Notes under the pieces: model-generated
What the model was told of the DNA's origin: nothing
Databases searched by the model: none
The model's input: only the letters and a program-made list of their open reading frames with translations
Made by a program: the position numbers and the translations under genes
DNA from: an uncultured Brachyspira sp.
Lineage (GTDB): Bacteria; Spirochaetota; Brachyspiria; Brachyspirales; Brachyspiraceae
Direction of reading: 5' to 3'
Length of the DNA stretch: 64,000 bases
Assembly (NCBI RefSeq): GCF_944393015.1
Contig: NZ_CALXYQ010000002.1
Location: 1-64,000 of the forward strand
Shown: positions 43,075 through 52,269 of the stretch, piece by piece
Layout: each line of letters starts with the position of its first letter
Numbering within the stretch: the stretch's first letter is position 1

Positions 43075-43626
43075 ATGAGCAATATTGTTGTTATTACAGC
43101 CCCTTCGGCAGCCGGCAAAACTACTTTAATAAAAAAGTATATGGCTAATCATTCTAATGCAGTTTTTAGTGTTTCTTATACCACTAGACCTAAAAGAGCA
43201 AATGAAGTAGACGGTCAGGATTATTATTTTATAGACAAAGAAAAATTTGAACAAATGATAAATGATGGAGATTTCATAGAATGGGCGTCAGTTCATGATA
43301 ATTATTATGGAACTTCATTCAAAGAATTAGAAAAAGCTGATGATGAAGATAAAATATTGATACTTGATATAGATATTCAAGGTGCATTATATATAAAAAG
43401 CAAAGGAATAGATGCTAATTATATATTCATAACTCCTCCTTCTATGGAAATTCTTAAAAAAAGGCTTGAAGATAGAGGAACTGAAACTGAAGAAAGCATA
43501 AAACTCAGAATTTGGGATGCTAAAAGAGAATTAGAATATAAAGATAAATTCGATATCATTATAGAAAATGATGATGTTGAAGAAGCTTATAAAAAATTAG
43601 AAGAAGCAATCAATTCAAAATTATAA
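43075..43626 (+). CDS. gmk: Guanylate kinase
   Basis: 183 residues from the ATG at 43075. It phosphorylates GMP to GDP. The P-loop is TAPSAAGKTTLI, where the usual GPSGxGK reads APSAAGK. The GMP-binding segment SYTTRPKRANEVDGQDYYF and the lid region follow. First gene of an operon with rpoZ and miaA; the gmk-rpoZ pairing is widely conserved. A frame from TTG 43051 would lie almost on the transcript start and is less likely. Confidence 0.94.
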   Translation: MSNIVVITAPSAAGKTTLIKKYMANHSNAVFSVSYTTRPKRANEVDGQDYYFIDKEKFEQMINDGDFIEWASVHDNYYGTSFKELEKADDEDKILILDIDIQGALYIKSKGIDANYIFITPPSMEILKKRLEDRGTETEESIKLRIWDAKRELEYKDKFDIIIENDDVEEAYKKLEEAINSKL

Positions 43627-43658
43627 ATAAATTTAAAATTATATATGGAGTTTAATAT

Positions 43659-44075
43659 ATGGGTATAATACCGTTAGAGAAACTTATAGAATATAAAGGA
43701 AACCGCTATGAACTTAGCAAAGCTATGATAGAATTAGCTAAAAACGGCGGTACACTTCTTAAAGGTGAAACTAAATACAGAGGCGGAAAATATATACCTA
43801 CTGTTATGAAAAACATACTTGACGGAAAAATTAAGTATGAATATGAAGAAGGTGTAGATATGACTGTAGATGAAGAAGCACCTTTTAAGCATTCTGAAGT
43901 TGCTTATGACGAAGGTGAATACGCTTCAGAAGATGATTCTTCAGAAGAAGAAAATGATACTGAATATGCAGTTGCTGATACAGACGATGCTGATGATGAT
44001 TTTGATGATGACTATTCAGAAGATGAAGAGAAATCAAAAAAGAAGAAAAAATCTTCAAAGAAAAAAGATGAATAA
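43659..44075 (+). CDS. rpoZ: RNA polymerase omega subunit with a long acidic tail
   Basis: 138 residues. Residues 1-65 match omega (IPLEKLIEYKGNRYELSKAM, then KYIPTVMKNILDGKI). The remaining 70 residues are extremely acidic (runs of Asp and Glu, about 95-125) and end in a Lys-rich tail (KSKKKKKSSKKKDE). Omega stabilises the beta-prime subunit and mediates ppGpp response in some bacteria. Its place between gmk and miaA supports the assignment. The acid-base tail is unlike E. coli omega. ATGGAG precedes the ATG. Confidence 0.88.
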   Translation: MGIIPLEKLIEYKGNRYELSKAMIELAKNGGTLLKGETKYRGGKYIPTVMKNILDGKIKYEYEEGVDMTVDEEAPFKHSEVAYDEGEYASEDDSSEEENDTEYAVADTDDADDDFDDDYSEDEEKSKKKKKSSKKKDE

Positions 44076-44081
44076 TAAATA

Positions 44082-45008
44082 GTGAAAAATATTGTATTTA
44101 TATCAGGAGCAACAGCTTCAGGTAAAAGCAGTTTTGCTCATAAATTAATAGATAACTATTTCAATAATGCCGCCATAATATCTATAGACTCTATACAGGT
44201 TTATAGATATATGGATATAGGCTCTGCCAAACCTTCCCTAGAAGAAATAAAAAAATATAATTACAAAATGGTTGATATATTAGAACCTTCTGTCAATTTT
44301 AATATAAAAGAATATCTTGATATATTTAAAAATGTAATAAATAGTATAGATAATGTGCCTATATTCGGTGTAGGAGGTACAGGTTTTTATATTGATGCTA
44401 TAAAATATGGTATTTTTGATGAGGAAAATGACGATCAGGAATCTTCTCAAAAAATCAGAAAAGAACTTTATGAAAGAATAGATAAATATGGACTTGAAAG
44501 TTTATATTCAGAGCTTTTAAATATTGATAAAGAAGCAGCGGAAAATATAGATAGATTCAATGCAAGAAGAGTTGTAAGAGCTTTGGAAGTTTATTATAAT
44601 ACAGGAAAAAAAATCTCAGAATTAAAAAAGTTAAGAAAACCTGTAGTTGATTTGGATTATTTAAGCTATGTTATTGATATAGATAGAGAAACTCTTTATG
44701 ACAATATTAATAAAAGAGTTGACATAATGTTTGAAAGAGGCTTGCTTGACGAGGTGAAAAAAATTATTGATATGGGAATAGATAATAGCTACACATCAAT
44801 GCAGGCTATAGGTTATAAAGAGATTTATGATTATTTAATAAATGAATCCATGAGTTTAGAAGATACTATTGAATTAATAAAAAAAAGAACTAGGAATTTT
44901 GCCAAAAGACAATTAACTTGGTTTAGACGTGAAGAGCATAGAAGAATAAATGAAAATGATTTGGAAAAAGTTGCTGAAGAAATAAAAGCCTTTTATAATA
45001 TTGATTAA
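44082..45008 (+). CDS. miaA: tRNA dimethylallyltransferase
   Basis: 308 residues from a GTG six bases after the rpoZ stop. It adds an isopentenyl group to A37 of tRNAs reading UNN codons. Motifs: P-loop ISGATASGKSSFAHKL (about 6-21), DSIQVYRYMDIGSAKPS (about 36-52), VGGTGFYIDAI (about 97) and TSMQAIGYKEIYDYL near residue 245. AATAGT is the only upstream sequence, so translation is probably coupled to rpoZ. Confidence 0.95.
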   Translation: MKNIVFISGATASGKSSFAHKLIDNYFNNAAIISIDSIQVYRYMDIGSAKPSLEEIKKYNYKMVDILEPSVNFNIKEYLDIFKNVINSIDNVPIFGVGGTGFYIDAIKYGIFDEENDDQESSQKIRKELYERIDKYGLESLYSELLNIDKEAAENIDRFNARRVVRALEVYYNTGKKISELKKLRKPVVDLDYLSYVIDIDRETLYDNINKRVDIMFERGLLDEVKKIIDMGIDNSYTSMQAIGYKEIYDYLINESMSLEDTIELIKKRTRNFAKRQLTWFRREEHRRINENDLEKVAEEIKAFYNID

Positions 45009-45029
45009 ATATTTAATAAAATCTAAAAT

Positions 45030-45686
45030 TTATAATCTGAAATATGAAAATATTTTTTTGAATAAATTTTCTTTTGGGTTTAGTCTTTTTAAATTTCTTT
45101 TTGCAAATATAAATGACGGATCCAATTCTAATGATTTAGAATAAGCCTTTTTAGCTTCTTCTTTTCTTCCAATTTGTTCTAAAGCATAGCCATAATCATT
45201 CCACATCATAGCATTAGTAACACTCAAATGTATAAATTTTTCATAATAATTGACAGCTTCTTCATATTTCTTTTCTCTTAAATACGCTTCAGCTAAAAAA
45301 TTTTGTAATGGAGGAATTTGAGAACTTTCTATATCATAATTATTTATCAATTCTTCTAATTCTTTTATAGCTTTATCATTAAAACCGAGCATTAAATTAC
45401 TTATTGCTGATGGATATAAAAATAAAATGTCATTGATATTTTGAAATTTGTCTTTTATATTAAAAATATTTTCTTTGATGTAAATGATATCATTATAACG
45501 CTGTAAATAAAAAAGTTTATCAACTGTAACCGCACATAATTTTAGGAAATTATTAGAATCATTATTATTAAAATTTTTAAATATATTTTTAATTTCTTTT
45601 AAAGCTTTATTGCAAATGGCATTATTATTATTTGAATTTTCTATTTCTTTTATTAATTTTTCTATGTTTTTATTTAGATTATCCAT
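45030..45686 (-). CDS. TPR-repeat protein
   Basis: 218 residues. Three or four TPR units are visible toward the C terminus (KYEEAVNYYEKFIHLS, MMWNDYGYALEQIGRKEEAKKAY, LELDPSFIFAKRNLKRL, in part). The N-terminal half is helical without clear repeats. It has no signal peptide. It is convergent with miaA, with only 21 bases between. Function unknown. Confidence 0.8.
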   Translation of the reverse strand: MDNLNKNIEKLIKEIENSNNNNAICNKALKEIKNIFKNFNNNDSNNFLKLCAVTVDKLFYLQRYNDIIYIKENIFNIKDKFQNINDILFLYPSAISNLMLGFNDKAIKELEELINNYDIESSQIPPLQNFLAEAYLREKKYEEAVNYYEKFIHLSVTNAMMWNDYGYALEQIGRKEEAKKAYSKSLELDPSFIFAKRNLKRLNPKENLFKKIFSYFRL

Positions 45687-45827
45687 AATTTTTTATATTA
45701 ATATTATTATTTTTTATTTAAAAACATTTATTTTAATATTTAGTAATAATATTTTTTAATTAAATGAATTTTATTTTTTATAATTTATTATGTTTATTAA
45801 TATATACTGAAAATCAAGGTTTTTAAT

Positions 45828-46307
45828 ATGAATTATGATAAAGCTAAAGAAGTTGTTGAATTATTAATACAAAGAGGATTAAAAGTAACATCAGCAGAAT
45901 CATGCACAGGCGGATTATTTGCAGCACATATAACATCGGTTTCAGGTTCATCAGAATGTTTTGAAGGCTCTTTTGTAACATATTCCAACGAAATTAAACA
46001 TAGAATGATAAATGTAAGAGAGGAAACATTAGAAAAATATGGTGCTGTTAGTGAAGAATGTGTTTTAGAGATGGCGGAAAATAGCCGAAAAATTATGAAA
46101 AGTGATATAGCAATAGCAATAAGCGGAATAGCAGGCCCTTCCGGAGGAACTGATGATAAACCTGTGGGCTTGGTATGGATATGTTTGGCGGCAGAAGGTT
46201 ATATTAAGGCTTATAAGAATATATTTTCAGGAGATAGACAAGAGGTAAGAGAGCAAAGTGTAATGTTTTCTTTGAATTTAATTGAAAATTTCATAAAAAA
46301 ATGTTAG
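45828..46307 (+). CDS. pncC: Nicotinamide-nucleotide amidase (CinA C-terminal family)
   Basis: 159 residues, a stand-alone CinA C-terminal domain. Motifs are TSAESCTGGLFAAHITSVSG (about 21-40), GSFVTYSNEIKHRMI, YGAVSEECVLEMAEN and ISGIAGPSGGTDDKPVGLVW. Family members deamidate nicotinamide mononucleotide to nicotinate mononucleotide in the pyridine-nucleotide cycle. The N-terminal CinA domain is absent, as in E. coli YgaD. It is monocistronic, ahead of the flagellar operon. Confidence 0.93.
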   Translation: MNYDKAKEVVELLIQRGLKVTSAESCTGGLFAAHITSVSGSSECFEGSFVTYSNEIKHRMINVREETLEKYGAVSEECVLEMAENSRKIMKSDIAIAISGIAGPSGGTDDKPVGLVWICLAAEGYIKAYKNIFSGDRQEVREQSVMFSLNLIENFIKKC

Positions 46308-46383
46308 TCTATAATAACATTGATATCAAATAAGGCAATTTAACAAAAAAAGATAAAAAGTCCATTATAAATTCAAAAAATAT

Positions 46384-46503
46384 TATGTTTACTTGTTGAC
46401 AAAAATAATTATGTAAACTAATATTCATAAAAAAGAAAAATAGTTATGTAAACCTTGAATAAACATAATTTTTTTATAAAGTAAACATAACTATATCCGA
46501 TAA
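46384..46503 (+). promoter_or_regulatory. Dual promoter and repeated operator-like sites before fliF
   Basis: A housekeeping promoter TTGACA (46396-46401), 17 bases, TAATAT (46419-46424) is followed by a sigma-28 promoter TAAAGTAA (46477-46484), 11 bases, TCCGATAA (46496-46503). ATGTTTAC or GTAAACAT-like words surround both: TATGTTTAC (46384), TTATGTAAAC (46409), AGTTATGTAAAC (46442), AAACATAA (46461) and GTAAACATAACT (46481). The last overlaps the sigma-28 -35. They look like binding sites of one regulator. Confidence 0.7.
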
Positions 46504-46536
46504 ATTCTAAAGATAACTTTTATTAGGTGGTTTCTA

Positions 46537-48240
46537 ATGCAGGACTTTATAAATAAATTAACAAGTCAAATAAAAAATATTTTTGCTAAGACAACAACAT
46601 TGCAAAAAGCCGTATTAATAGGTATTTTAGTAATCGGTCTTGGGGCAATAATAGCAACAATAATGCTTACATCAAGAAGAACAGGAACATTATTGTTTCA
46701 GCAGGCATTGACTCAGGAAGATGCTAGAAATGTTATAGCAGTATTGGATGCTAATAACATAAGATATCAATACAGAAACGGATTTATCACACTTAATAGC
46801 GAGGCTGATAAAGCTAAAGCAGAATTAGAATTGGTAAAAGAGGGCAGAATGCCTACAGGAGTTGATGGTTGGGAATTATTTGATGCTCCTCGTATTGGTA
46901 TAACAGATGTTGAACTTGATATTAATAAAAGAAGATCTTTAACTAAAGCTATAACTCAGCTTTTAACAAAATTAGATTTCGTTCAGGAAGCTACAGTAGA
47001 TTTAGCATTTCCTAAGAAAGAATATTTAACAGATATAGATTCACCTGTTACAGCATCAGTAGTTATTAAAGCACAGCCTTTCAAAGAAGAAGTATTAAGA
47101 GATCCAAAAACAGTAAGAGGCTTGCAGCAGTTAATAGCTATGGGCGTTGATAAATTAAAACCTGAATTTGTAACAATTACAGATAGTACAGGATATGTAT
47201 TAACTGATTTTACAGATGAAGCTGCTAATTTAAAATTAAAAGTAGCTCAGGAAGAGTTGAAAATAGTTGATAGAGAAAGAAAGAAAATTGAAAATAAAAT
47301 AAGACAAACATTGGGAAGAATATACACTAACAGAGTAGAAACAACAATAGCATTAGAACTTATTTGGGATGATGTTAGTATAACAAATAATTTAGTTCTT
47401 CCTATAATATTAAAAGAAGATGATCCAGCAACACCTTATGATGACAGCCAATTTACTAATAAGGTTCAGGTATCTACTCGTACAGTTACAGAAGATTGGA
47501 AAGGACAGCAGTTTATACCTCAAGGTGCTGCAGGTGCTGAAGAAAATGTACCTCCAGGATATAAAGATAAAAGCGACAGATGGCAGACATATACAAAAAC
47601 TGATTCACAGGATAACTATGAATTAAGCAAAAGATATGAAGCTATTAAAAAGGGAAGTTATCAAATAGGAAAGATATCTGCTGCAGTTGCTTTGGATGGA
47701 AGATGGACTAAATCTTATGACCAAAACGGAGACCCTATAATAACTAATGGAAGTTCTTATGTAAGAGAGTATCACCCTGTAACAGCAGAAGAAATAAGAA
47801 ATGTTACTTCTTTAGTACAAGCTGCTATAGGTTATGATTTGAAAAGAGGCGACCAAGTAAGTGTAACACATATTCAGTTTGACCATTGGGATAGATTCAA
47901 TGCTGAAGATGCTAAACTTATGAGAGATAGATTTATAAGAAAAACATTGATAATAACAATGATTTCTTTATTAATATTATTCGTATTAGCATTAGGAATA
48001 AGAGCTATACAGAAAGAGCTTGCTAGAAGACGCAGACTTAGAGAAGAAGAGCTTGAACGCAAACAGATGGAAATGCGCAGACAGGCTATGATGAATGCTA
48101 ATGAAGAACCTATAAGCGAAATGAGTTTAGAGGATGCAGCACGTAAGAAACTTATGGATGAAGTTATAAGAGTAAGTCATGAAAGACCTGATGATGTTGC
48201 TCAGTTGTTGCGTACTTGGATGGCTGATGATAAAAGCTAA
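46537..48240 (+). CDS. fliF: Flagellar MS-ring protein
   Basis: 567 residues. FliF forms the inner-membrane ring on which the motor and export gate are built. There are two transmembrane segments (about 26-46 and 470-490). Ring-building motifs lie between them, with GRMPTGVDGWELFD and TDVELDINKRRSLTKAI typical of FliF. The C-terminal cytoplasmic tail binds FliG. It is the first gene of the operon fliF-fliG-fliH-fliI-fliJ-transglycosylase. TAGGTGG precedes the ATG. Both a housekeeping and a sigma-28 promoter lie upstream. Confidence 0.95.
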   Translation: MQDFINKLTSQIKNIFAKTTTLQKAVLIGILVIGLGAIIATIMLTSRRTGTLLFQQALTQEDARNVIAVLDANNIRYQYRNGFITLNSEADKAKAELELVKEGRMPTGVDGWELFDAPRIGITDVELDINKRRSLTKAITQLLTKLDFVQEATVDLAFPKKEYLTDIDSPVTASVVIKAQPFKEEVLRDPKTVRGLQQLIAMGVDKLKPEFVTITDSTGYVLTDFTDEAANLKLKVAQEELKIVDRERKKIENKIRQTLGRIYTNRVETTIALELIWDDVSITNNLVLPIILKEDDPATPYDDSQFTNKVQVSTRTVTEDWKGQQFIPQGAAGAEENVPPGYKDKSDRWQTYTKTDSQDNYELSKRYEAIKKGSYQIGKISAAVALDGRWTKSYDQNGDPIITNGSSYVREYHPVTAEEIRNVTSLVQAAIGYDLKRGDQVSVTHIQFDHWDRFNAEDAKLMRDRFIRKTLIITMISLLILFVLALGIRAIQKELARRRRLREEELERKQMEMRRQAMMNANEEPISEMSLEDAARKKLMDEVIRVSHERPDDVAQLLRTWMADDKS

Positions 48241-48299
48241 TTAAAGTTAATTAATGTAAATAATAAAATTGAGTATAATAAAAACTAGGAGTATAAATT

Positions 48300-49331
48300 A
48301 TGCCTGCAGAGAAAGAAAAAGATAAAAAACAACGAGTGTTAAGCGGCCGTCAAAAAGTTGCTATATTTTTAGTATCTCTTGGAATGGAAACTTCAAGTGA
48401 AATATTTAAACATTTGAGAGAGGAAGAAATAGAGCAGATAACATTTGATATTGCCAGACTTGAAAATATAGAATCCGCTGACAAGGATGCTGTATTTAGA
48501 GAGTTCCAAGAGATGATGATAGCTCAGGACTTCATAACTCAAGGTGGTATAGATTATGCAAGAGACTTGCTTGAAAGATCTGTGGGCAGTCAGAAGGCTA
48601 GTGATATAATCAATAGATTAACTTCTTCATTACAGGTTAGACCTTTTGATTTTATACGTCGTACAGACCCTGCACACTTGCTTAACTTCATACAAGGTGA
48701 GCACCCTCAAACTATAGCACTTATTTTAGCTTATTTGGAAGCACAAAAAGCTGCTAGTATATTGGGAGCTTTGCCTACAGAGATTCAGCCTGATGTAGCT
48801 AAACGTATTGCTATAATGGACAGAACATCTCCAGAAGTTTTAAGAGAGGTTGAAAGGGTACTTGAAAGAAAACTTTCTACTCTTGCTAGTGAAGACTTTA
48901 CTTCTGCCGGCGGTATCGATTCTATAGTAGAAATCATTAACAGTGTTGACAGATCTACTGAGAAAAGTATTATCGAGAGTTTGGAGGAAGACGATCCGGA
49001 ACTTGCAGAAGAGATCAAGAAACGTATGTTTGTATTCGAAGATATCGTATTGCTTGATGACAGAGCTATACAGAAGGTACTTCGTGAGGTTGATTCAAGC
49101 GACTTGGCTAAAGCACTTAAGAGTGTTGATACAGATGCTCAGGATAAAGTTTACAGAAACATGTCCAAACGTGCTGCTGCATTGCTTAAAGAGGATATGG
49201 ACTTTATGGGACCTGTTCGTCTTAAAGACGTTGAAGAGGCTCAGCAGAAAATCGTTAATATCATCCGTAAGCTTGAAGAGCAAGGTGATATCGTTGTTGC
49301 TCGTGCCGGTGAAGATGAAATGGTTGTGTGA
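48300..49331 (+). CDS. fliG: Flagellar motor switch protein FliG
   Basis: 343 residues. C-ring subunit that contacts FliF, FliM and the stator. The N-terminal domain is QKVAIFLVSLGMETSSEIF. The EHPQTIALILAYL motif of the middle domain is near residue 138. The C-terminal torque helix contains DDRAIQKVLREVDSSDLAKAL with the conserved charged residues. Spirochaetes often carry two FliG paralogues; the full-length motifs here indicate the motor form. AGGAG is 8 bases upstream of the ATG. The 3' part uses more CGT/CTT codons than its neighbours. Confidence 0.96.
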   Translation: MPAEKEKDKKQRVLSGRQKVAIFLVSLGMETSSEIFKHLREEEIEQITFDIARLENIESADKDAVFREFQEMMIAQDFITQGGIDYARDLLERSVGSQKASDIINRLTSSLQVRPFDFIRRTDPAHLLNFIQGEHPQTIALILAYLEAQKAASILGALPTEIQPDVAKRIAIMDRTSPEVLREVERVLERKLSTLASEDFTSAGGIDSIVEIINSVDRSTEKSIIESLEEDDPELAEEIKKRMFVFEDIVLLDDRAIQKVLREVDSSDLAKALKSVDTDAQDKVYRNMSKRAAALLKEDMDFMGPVRLKDVEEAQQKIVNIIRKLEEQGDIVVARAGEDEMVV

Positions 49332-49372
49332 TTTTTTAGGATAATAATTATAAAAATAATTGGGAGTAAATT

Positions 49373-50275
49373 ATGCCAGAAAAGGTTTTTAAATCCAGAA
49401 GTATTGTTGAACTTACTCAAAAAGTTAATATTGCAGTACCTCATCATAAATCTCAGGAAGAACTTGATTATGAGGAATCTCAAGAGGAATACAGAGGTCC
49501 TTCCATTGAAGAAATTGAAGCTGAAATTGCAGGACTTAGAGCTCAATGGGAAGAAGATTTAAGAGATATGAGAAGAAAGGCTGTTGATGAGGCAGACAGA
49601 ATTATAGAAGATGCTAAAACACAGGCTTTTGAGATATTTAAATCTAAACAAAATGAAGCACATGTTATTTCTGAACAGGCTAAAGTTGATGCTTCAAGAA
49701 TAATACAAGATGCTAATGCTGAAAAAGAAAGAATACAAAGCGAATCAGAATCTATAAAAGATGCTGCATATAAAGAAGGATATGCAAAAGGTTATGATGA
49801 AGGTTTTGAAAAATCTTTCTCTGACAGTAATAATGATTTAATAAAATTAACAGAAAAGATGAAAAAAATCTTAGCTGAAACTATTAATAAAAGAAATGAA
49901 ATAATAGATGCAGCAGAGGCTCAAGTTATTGAGGTTGCCGTACTCATAGCTAAGCGTGTTGTAAAAATGCTAACTGAAAGAGATAAAGGTATTGTTATTA
50001 GAAATATTCAGGAGGCTTTAAGAAGAATTAAAGGCAGAACTAAAATCACTATTAGAGTTAATATTGATGATTTGGAAGTTTCTGCTAGACATAAAGATGA
50101 ATTTTATCAAATGCTTGATAAGATTGAGGGCGTAACAGTATTGGAAGACCCTAATGTTGATGTTGGCGGTTGTATGATAGAAACAGACTTCGGCGATATA
50201 GATGCTAGAATAAATACTCAATTAAATGAAATAGAAACTGCTATTAAAGAAGTAGAACCTATTAAAGGTTTCTAA
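49373..50275 (+). CDS. fliH: Flagellar assembly protein FliH
   Basis: 300 residues. It regulates and tethers the export ATPase FliI. A charged N-terminal region and a long coiled coil (about 45-160) with Ala/Glu-rich heptads are followed by the C-terminal FliH domain (VIEVAVLIAKRVVKML, EGVTVLEDPNVDVGGCMIET). Position between fliG and fliI confirms it. GGGAG precedes the ATG. Confidence 0.92.
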   Translation: MPEKVFKSRSIVELTQKVNIAVPHHKSQEELDYEESQEEYRGPSIEEIEAEIAGLRAQWEEDLRDMRRKAVDEADRIIEDAKTQAFEIFKSKQNEAHVISEQAKVDASRIIQDANAEKERIQSESESIKDAAYKEGYAKGYDEGFEKSFSDSNNDLIKLTEKMKKILAETINKRNEIIDAAEAQVIEVAVLIAKRVVKMLTERDKGIVIRNIQEALRRIKGRTKITIRVNIDDLEVSARHKDEFYQMLDKIEGVTVLEDPNVDVGGCMIETDFGDIDARINTQLNEIETAIKEVEPIKGF

Positions 50276-50310
50276 TTATACTATAATTTATTTTAGGGCT
50301 TGATGATATT

Positions 50311-51765
50311 ATGATAAAAGATGAAAATATAGATTTTGATAAAGAAGTAAAAAAGACATTTGAAAAGTATAGAAAAGTAGTTGATGATGTAGCTTTATTA
50401 AAATCTTATGGTAAAGTTAAAGAAGTTATAGGTTCATTGGTTATTAGTGAAGGGCCTTTCTGTAAACTTGGAGATATGTGCCGTATATATATGAATGATG
50501 ACACCTATCTTGATGCAGAGGCTATAGGTTTTAGAAATCAAGATGTTCTTCTAGCTACTTTTGGACCAGTTAATGGAATAACTTTCGGTAATATGGTTTA
50601 TTCTTTTGAAAGACCATTATCCGTTATGTGCTGTGATGAAATATTAGGAACAGTACTCGATGCAAGAGGAAAGCCGCTTGCAGGAGGAGGACATAATTTT
50701 TATGAAACTCCTATTCCAGTTTCTCATAATGCTGTAAACCCAATGAACAGGCCTAGAATAAAAAAACATATACAAACAGGTGTAAGAGCTATAGACGGAC
50801 TTCTCACTGTTGGACAGGGACAGCGTATGGCTATAATGAGCGGTACGGGTGTTGGTAAGTCTACACTTTTATCTATGATAGCTAGAAATACTAATGCTGA
50901 TGTCAATGTTATTGCATTGATTGGTGAAAGAAGAAGAGAAGTAAGAGATTTTATAGAAAGAGATTTAGGAGAGGAAGGATTAAAAAGAAGCGTATTGGTA
51001 GTTGCTACAAGTGACGATGCTCCTCTTTTGAGAGTGCGTGCTGCATACACTGCTACTACTATAGCTGAATACTTCAGAGATAAAGGCAAAAATGTTATGT
51101 TTATGGTTGACTCTGTAACACGTTTTGCTTTGGCACAAAGAGAGATAGGACTTTCAAGAGGTGAGCCTCCTACAACTAGAGGTTATACTCCTAGTGTATT
51201 CTCTGAACTTGCTAAACTTTTGGAAAGAACTGGTACTTCAAATAAAGGTTCTATAACAGCATTTTACAATGTATTGGTAGAAGGTGATGATTTAGATGAA
51301 CCTATTACAGATGCTGTTAGAGGTATATTAGACGGACACATAGTTTTATCTAGAGATTTAGCTAACAGAGGACATTTCCCTGCTATTGATGTTAATAAAA
51401 GCATATCTAGGATTATGAATGAAGTAGTTTCTAATATGCATAAGAGAGCAGCAAGAGAATTTTTAAAAATGAGTGCTGACTACAATGAAGCTAAAGAACT
51501 TATAATGATAGGCGGTTATGCTAAAGGAAGTATGCCTGAGGTTGACAGAGCTATTGATTATAAGCCTATGATGGATAGATATTTACAGCAAGATGTATAT
51601 GAAGTTTCAAGTTTTGCTGATAGTAAAGAGGCTCTTTTATCTATGTTCTATTCTCAGGAAGAGATAGAAGAAGATTTAGTAAACAGCGGTGACGTAAAAA
51701 AAGCAGCTGATAGAACAGATATTTCCGACAATGTAGAATATGCTAATGATGTTGTAATACTGTAG
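50311..51765 (+). CDS. fliI: Flagellum-specific export ATPase
   Basis: 484 residues, related to F1 beta. Walker A is MSGTGVGKSTLL (about 187), Walker B VMFMVDSVTRFALAQRE (about 267) and the FliI signature GEPPTTRGYTPSVFSEL (about 286). It energises export of rod, hook and filament subunits. There is an acidic C-terminal tail of about 30 residues beyond the usual end. Coupled to fliH and fliJ in the same operon. Confidence 0.97.
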   Translation: MIKDENIDFDKEVKKTFEKYRKVVDDVALLKSYGKVKEVIGSLVISEGPFCKLGDMCRIYMNDDTYLDAEAIGFRNQDVLLATFGPVNGITFGNMVYSFERPLSVMCCDEILGTVLDARGKPLAGGGHNFYETPIPVSHNAVNPMNRPRIKKHIQTGVRAIDGLLTVGQGQRMAIMSGTGVGKSTLLSMIARNTNADVNVIALIGERRREVRDFIERDLGEEGLKRSVLVVATSDDAPLLRVRAAYTATTIAEYFRDKGKNVMFMVDSVTRFALAQREIGLSRGEPPTTRGYTPSVFSELAKLLERTGTSNKGSITAFYNVLVEGDDLDEPITDAVRGILDGHIVLSRDLANRGHFPAIDVNKSISRIMNEVVSNMHKRAAREFLKMSADYNEAKELIMIGGYAKGSMPEVDRAIDYKPMMDRYLQQDVYEVSSFADSKEALLSMFYSQEEIEEDLVNSGDVKKAADRTDISDNVEYANDVVIL

Positions 51766-51796
51766 AAAAAAGATAATATAAATTGTTGGTAATATT

Positions 51797-52249
51797 ATGA
51801 AGAAATTTGATTTTAAACTTGAGCCTTTATATAAACTTAGAAAGAATATAGAAAAGCAAAAACAAGCTGAAGTAGCTGAGGTTTCTGCCCTATATAATAA
51901 AGAAAGAGATGGAAAAGATGACTGCATTTCAAAAATCAATGATGGTATAAGAATCGTTGATAGTATGGAAGATAATAATGAAATGCTTACTATGAGTATT
52001 TATCTTGGAGAATATATAAGTGCTTTGAATTCCCAGATAGCTATTCATGAAGATAATATGGCTGAAATAAGTGTGGAACTTAGAAAAAGGCAGGAAGTTT
52101 TGCAGGAGGCTTCAAGGCAGAGAAGAGCTGTTGAACTTTTAAAAGAAAAGAAATTATTAGAATATAAAAAATTAATGAATAAAGAAGAACAAGCTAAGCT
52201 AGATGAATGGAAGAAGGAATATGTTTCTAGCGATGCTTATGAATATTGA
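51797..52249 (+). CDS. fliJ: Flagellar export chaperone FliJ
   Basis: 150 residues, almost entirely coiled coil (MKKFDFKLEPLYKLRKNIEK at the start), the usual FliJ size and place after fliI. In Borrelia the equivalent gene is flbA. It couples the ATPase to the export gate. Confidence 0.88.
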   Translation: MKKFDFKLEPLYKLRKNIEKQKQAEVAEVSALYNKERDGKDDCISKINDGIRIVDSMEDNNEMLTMSIYLGEYISALNSQIAIHEDNMAEISVELRKRQEVLQEASRQRRAVELLKEKKLLEYKKLMNKEEQAKLDEWKKEYVSSDAYEY

Positions 52250-52269
52250 TAAAATTAAGAGGTATTATT

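Noticed and set aside
43870-44082. Open frame inside rpoZ rich in Met, Leu and Lys
   Set aside because: It is the shifted reading of the Asp/Glu-coding GAT/GAA repeats of the omega tail and has no ribosome site.
48943-49344. Long alternative frame over the 3' half of fliG
   Set aside because: The fliG frame carries all conserved motifs. The alternative is Leu/Arg/Ser-rich shadow sequence caused by CGT/CTT codon use.
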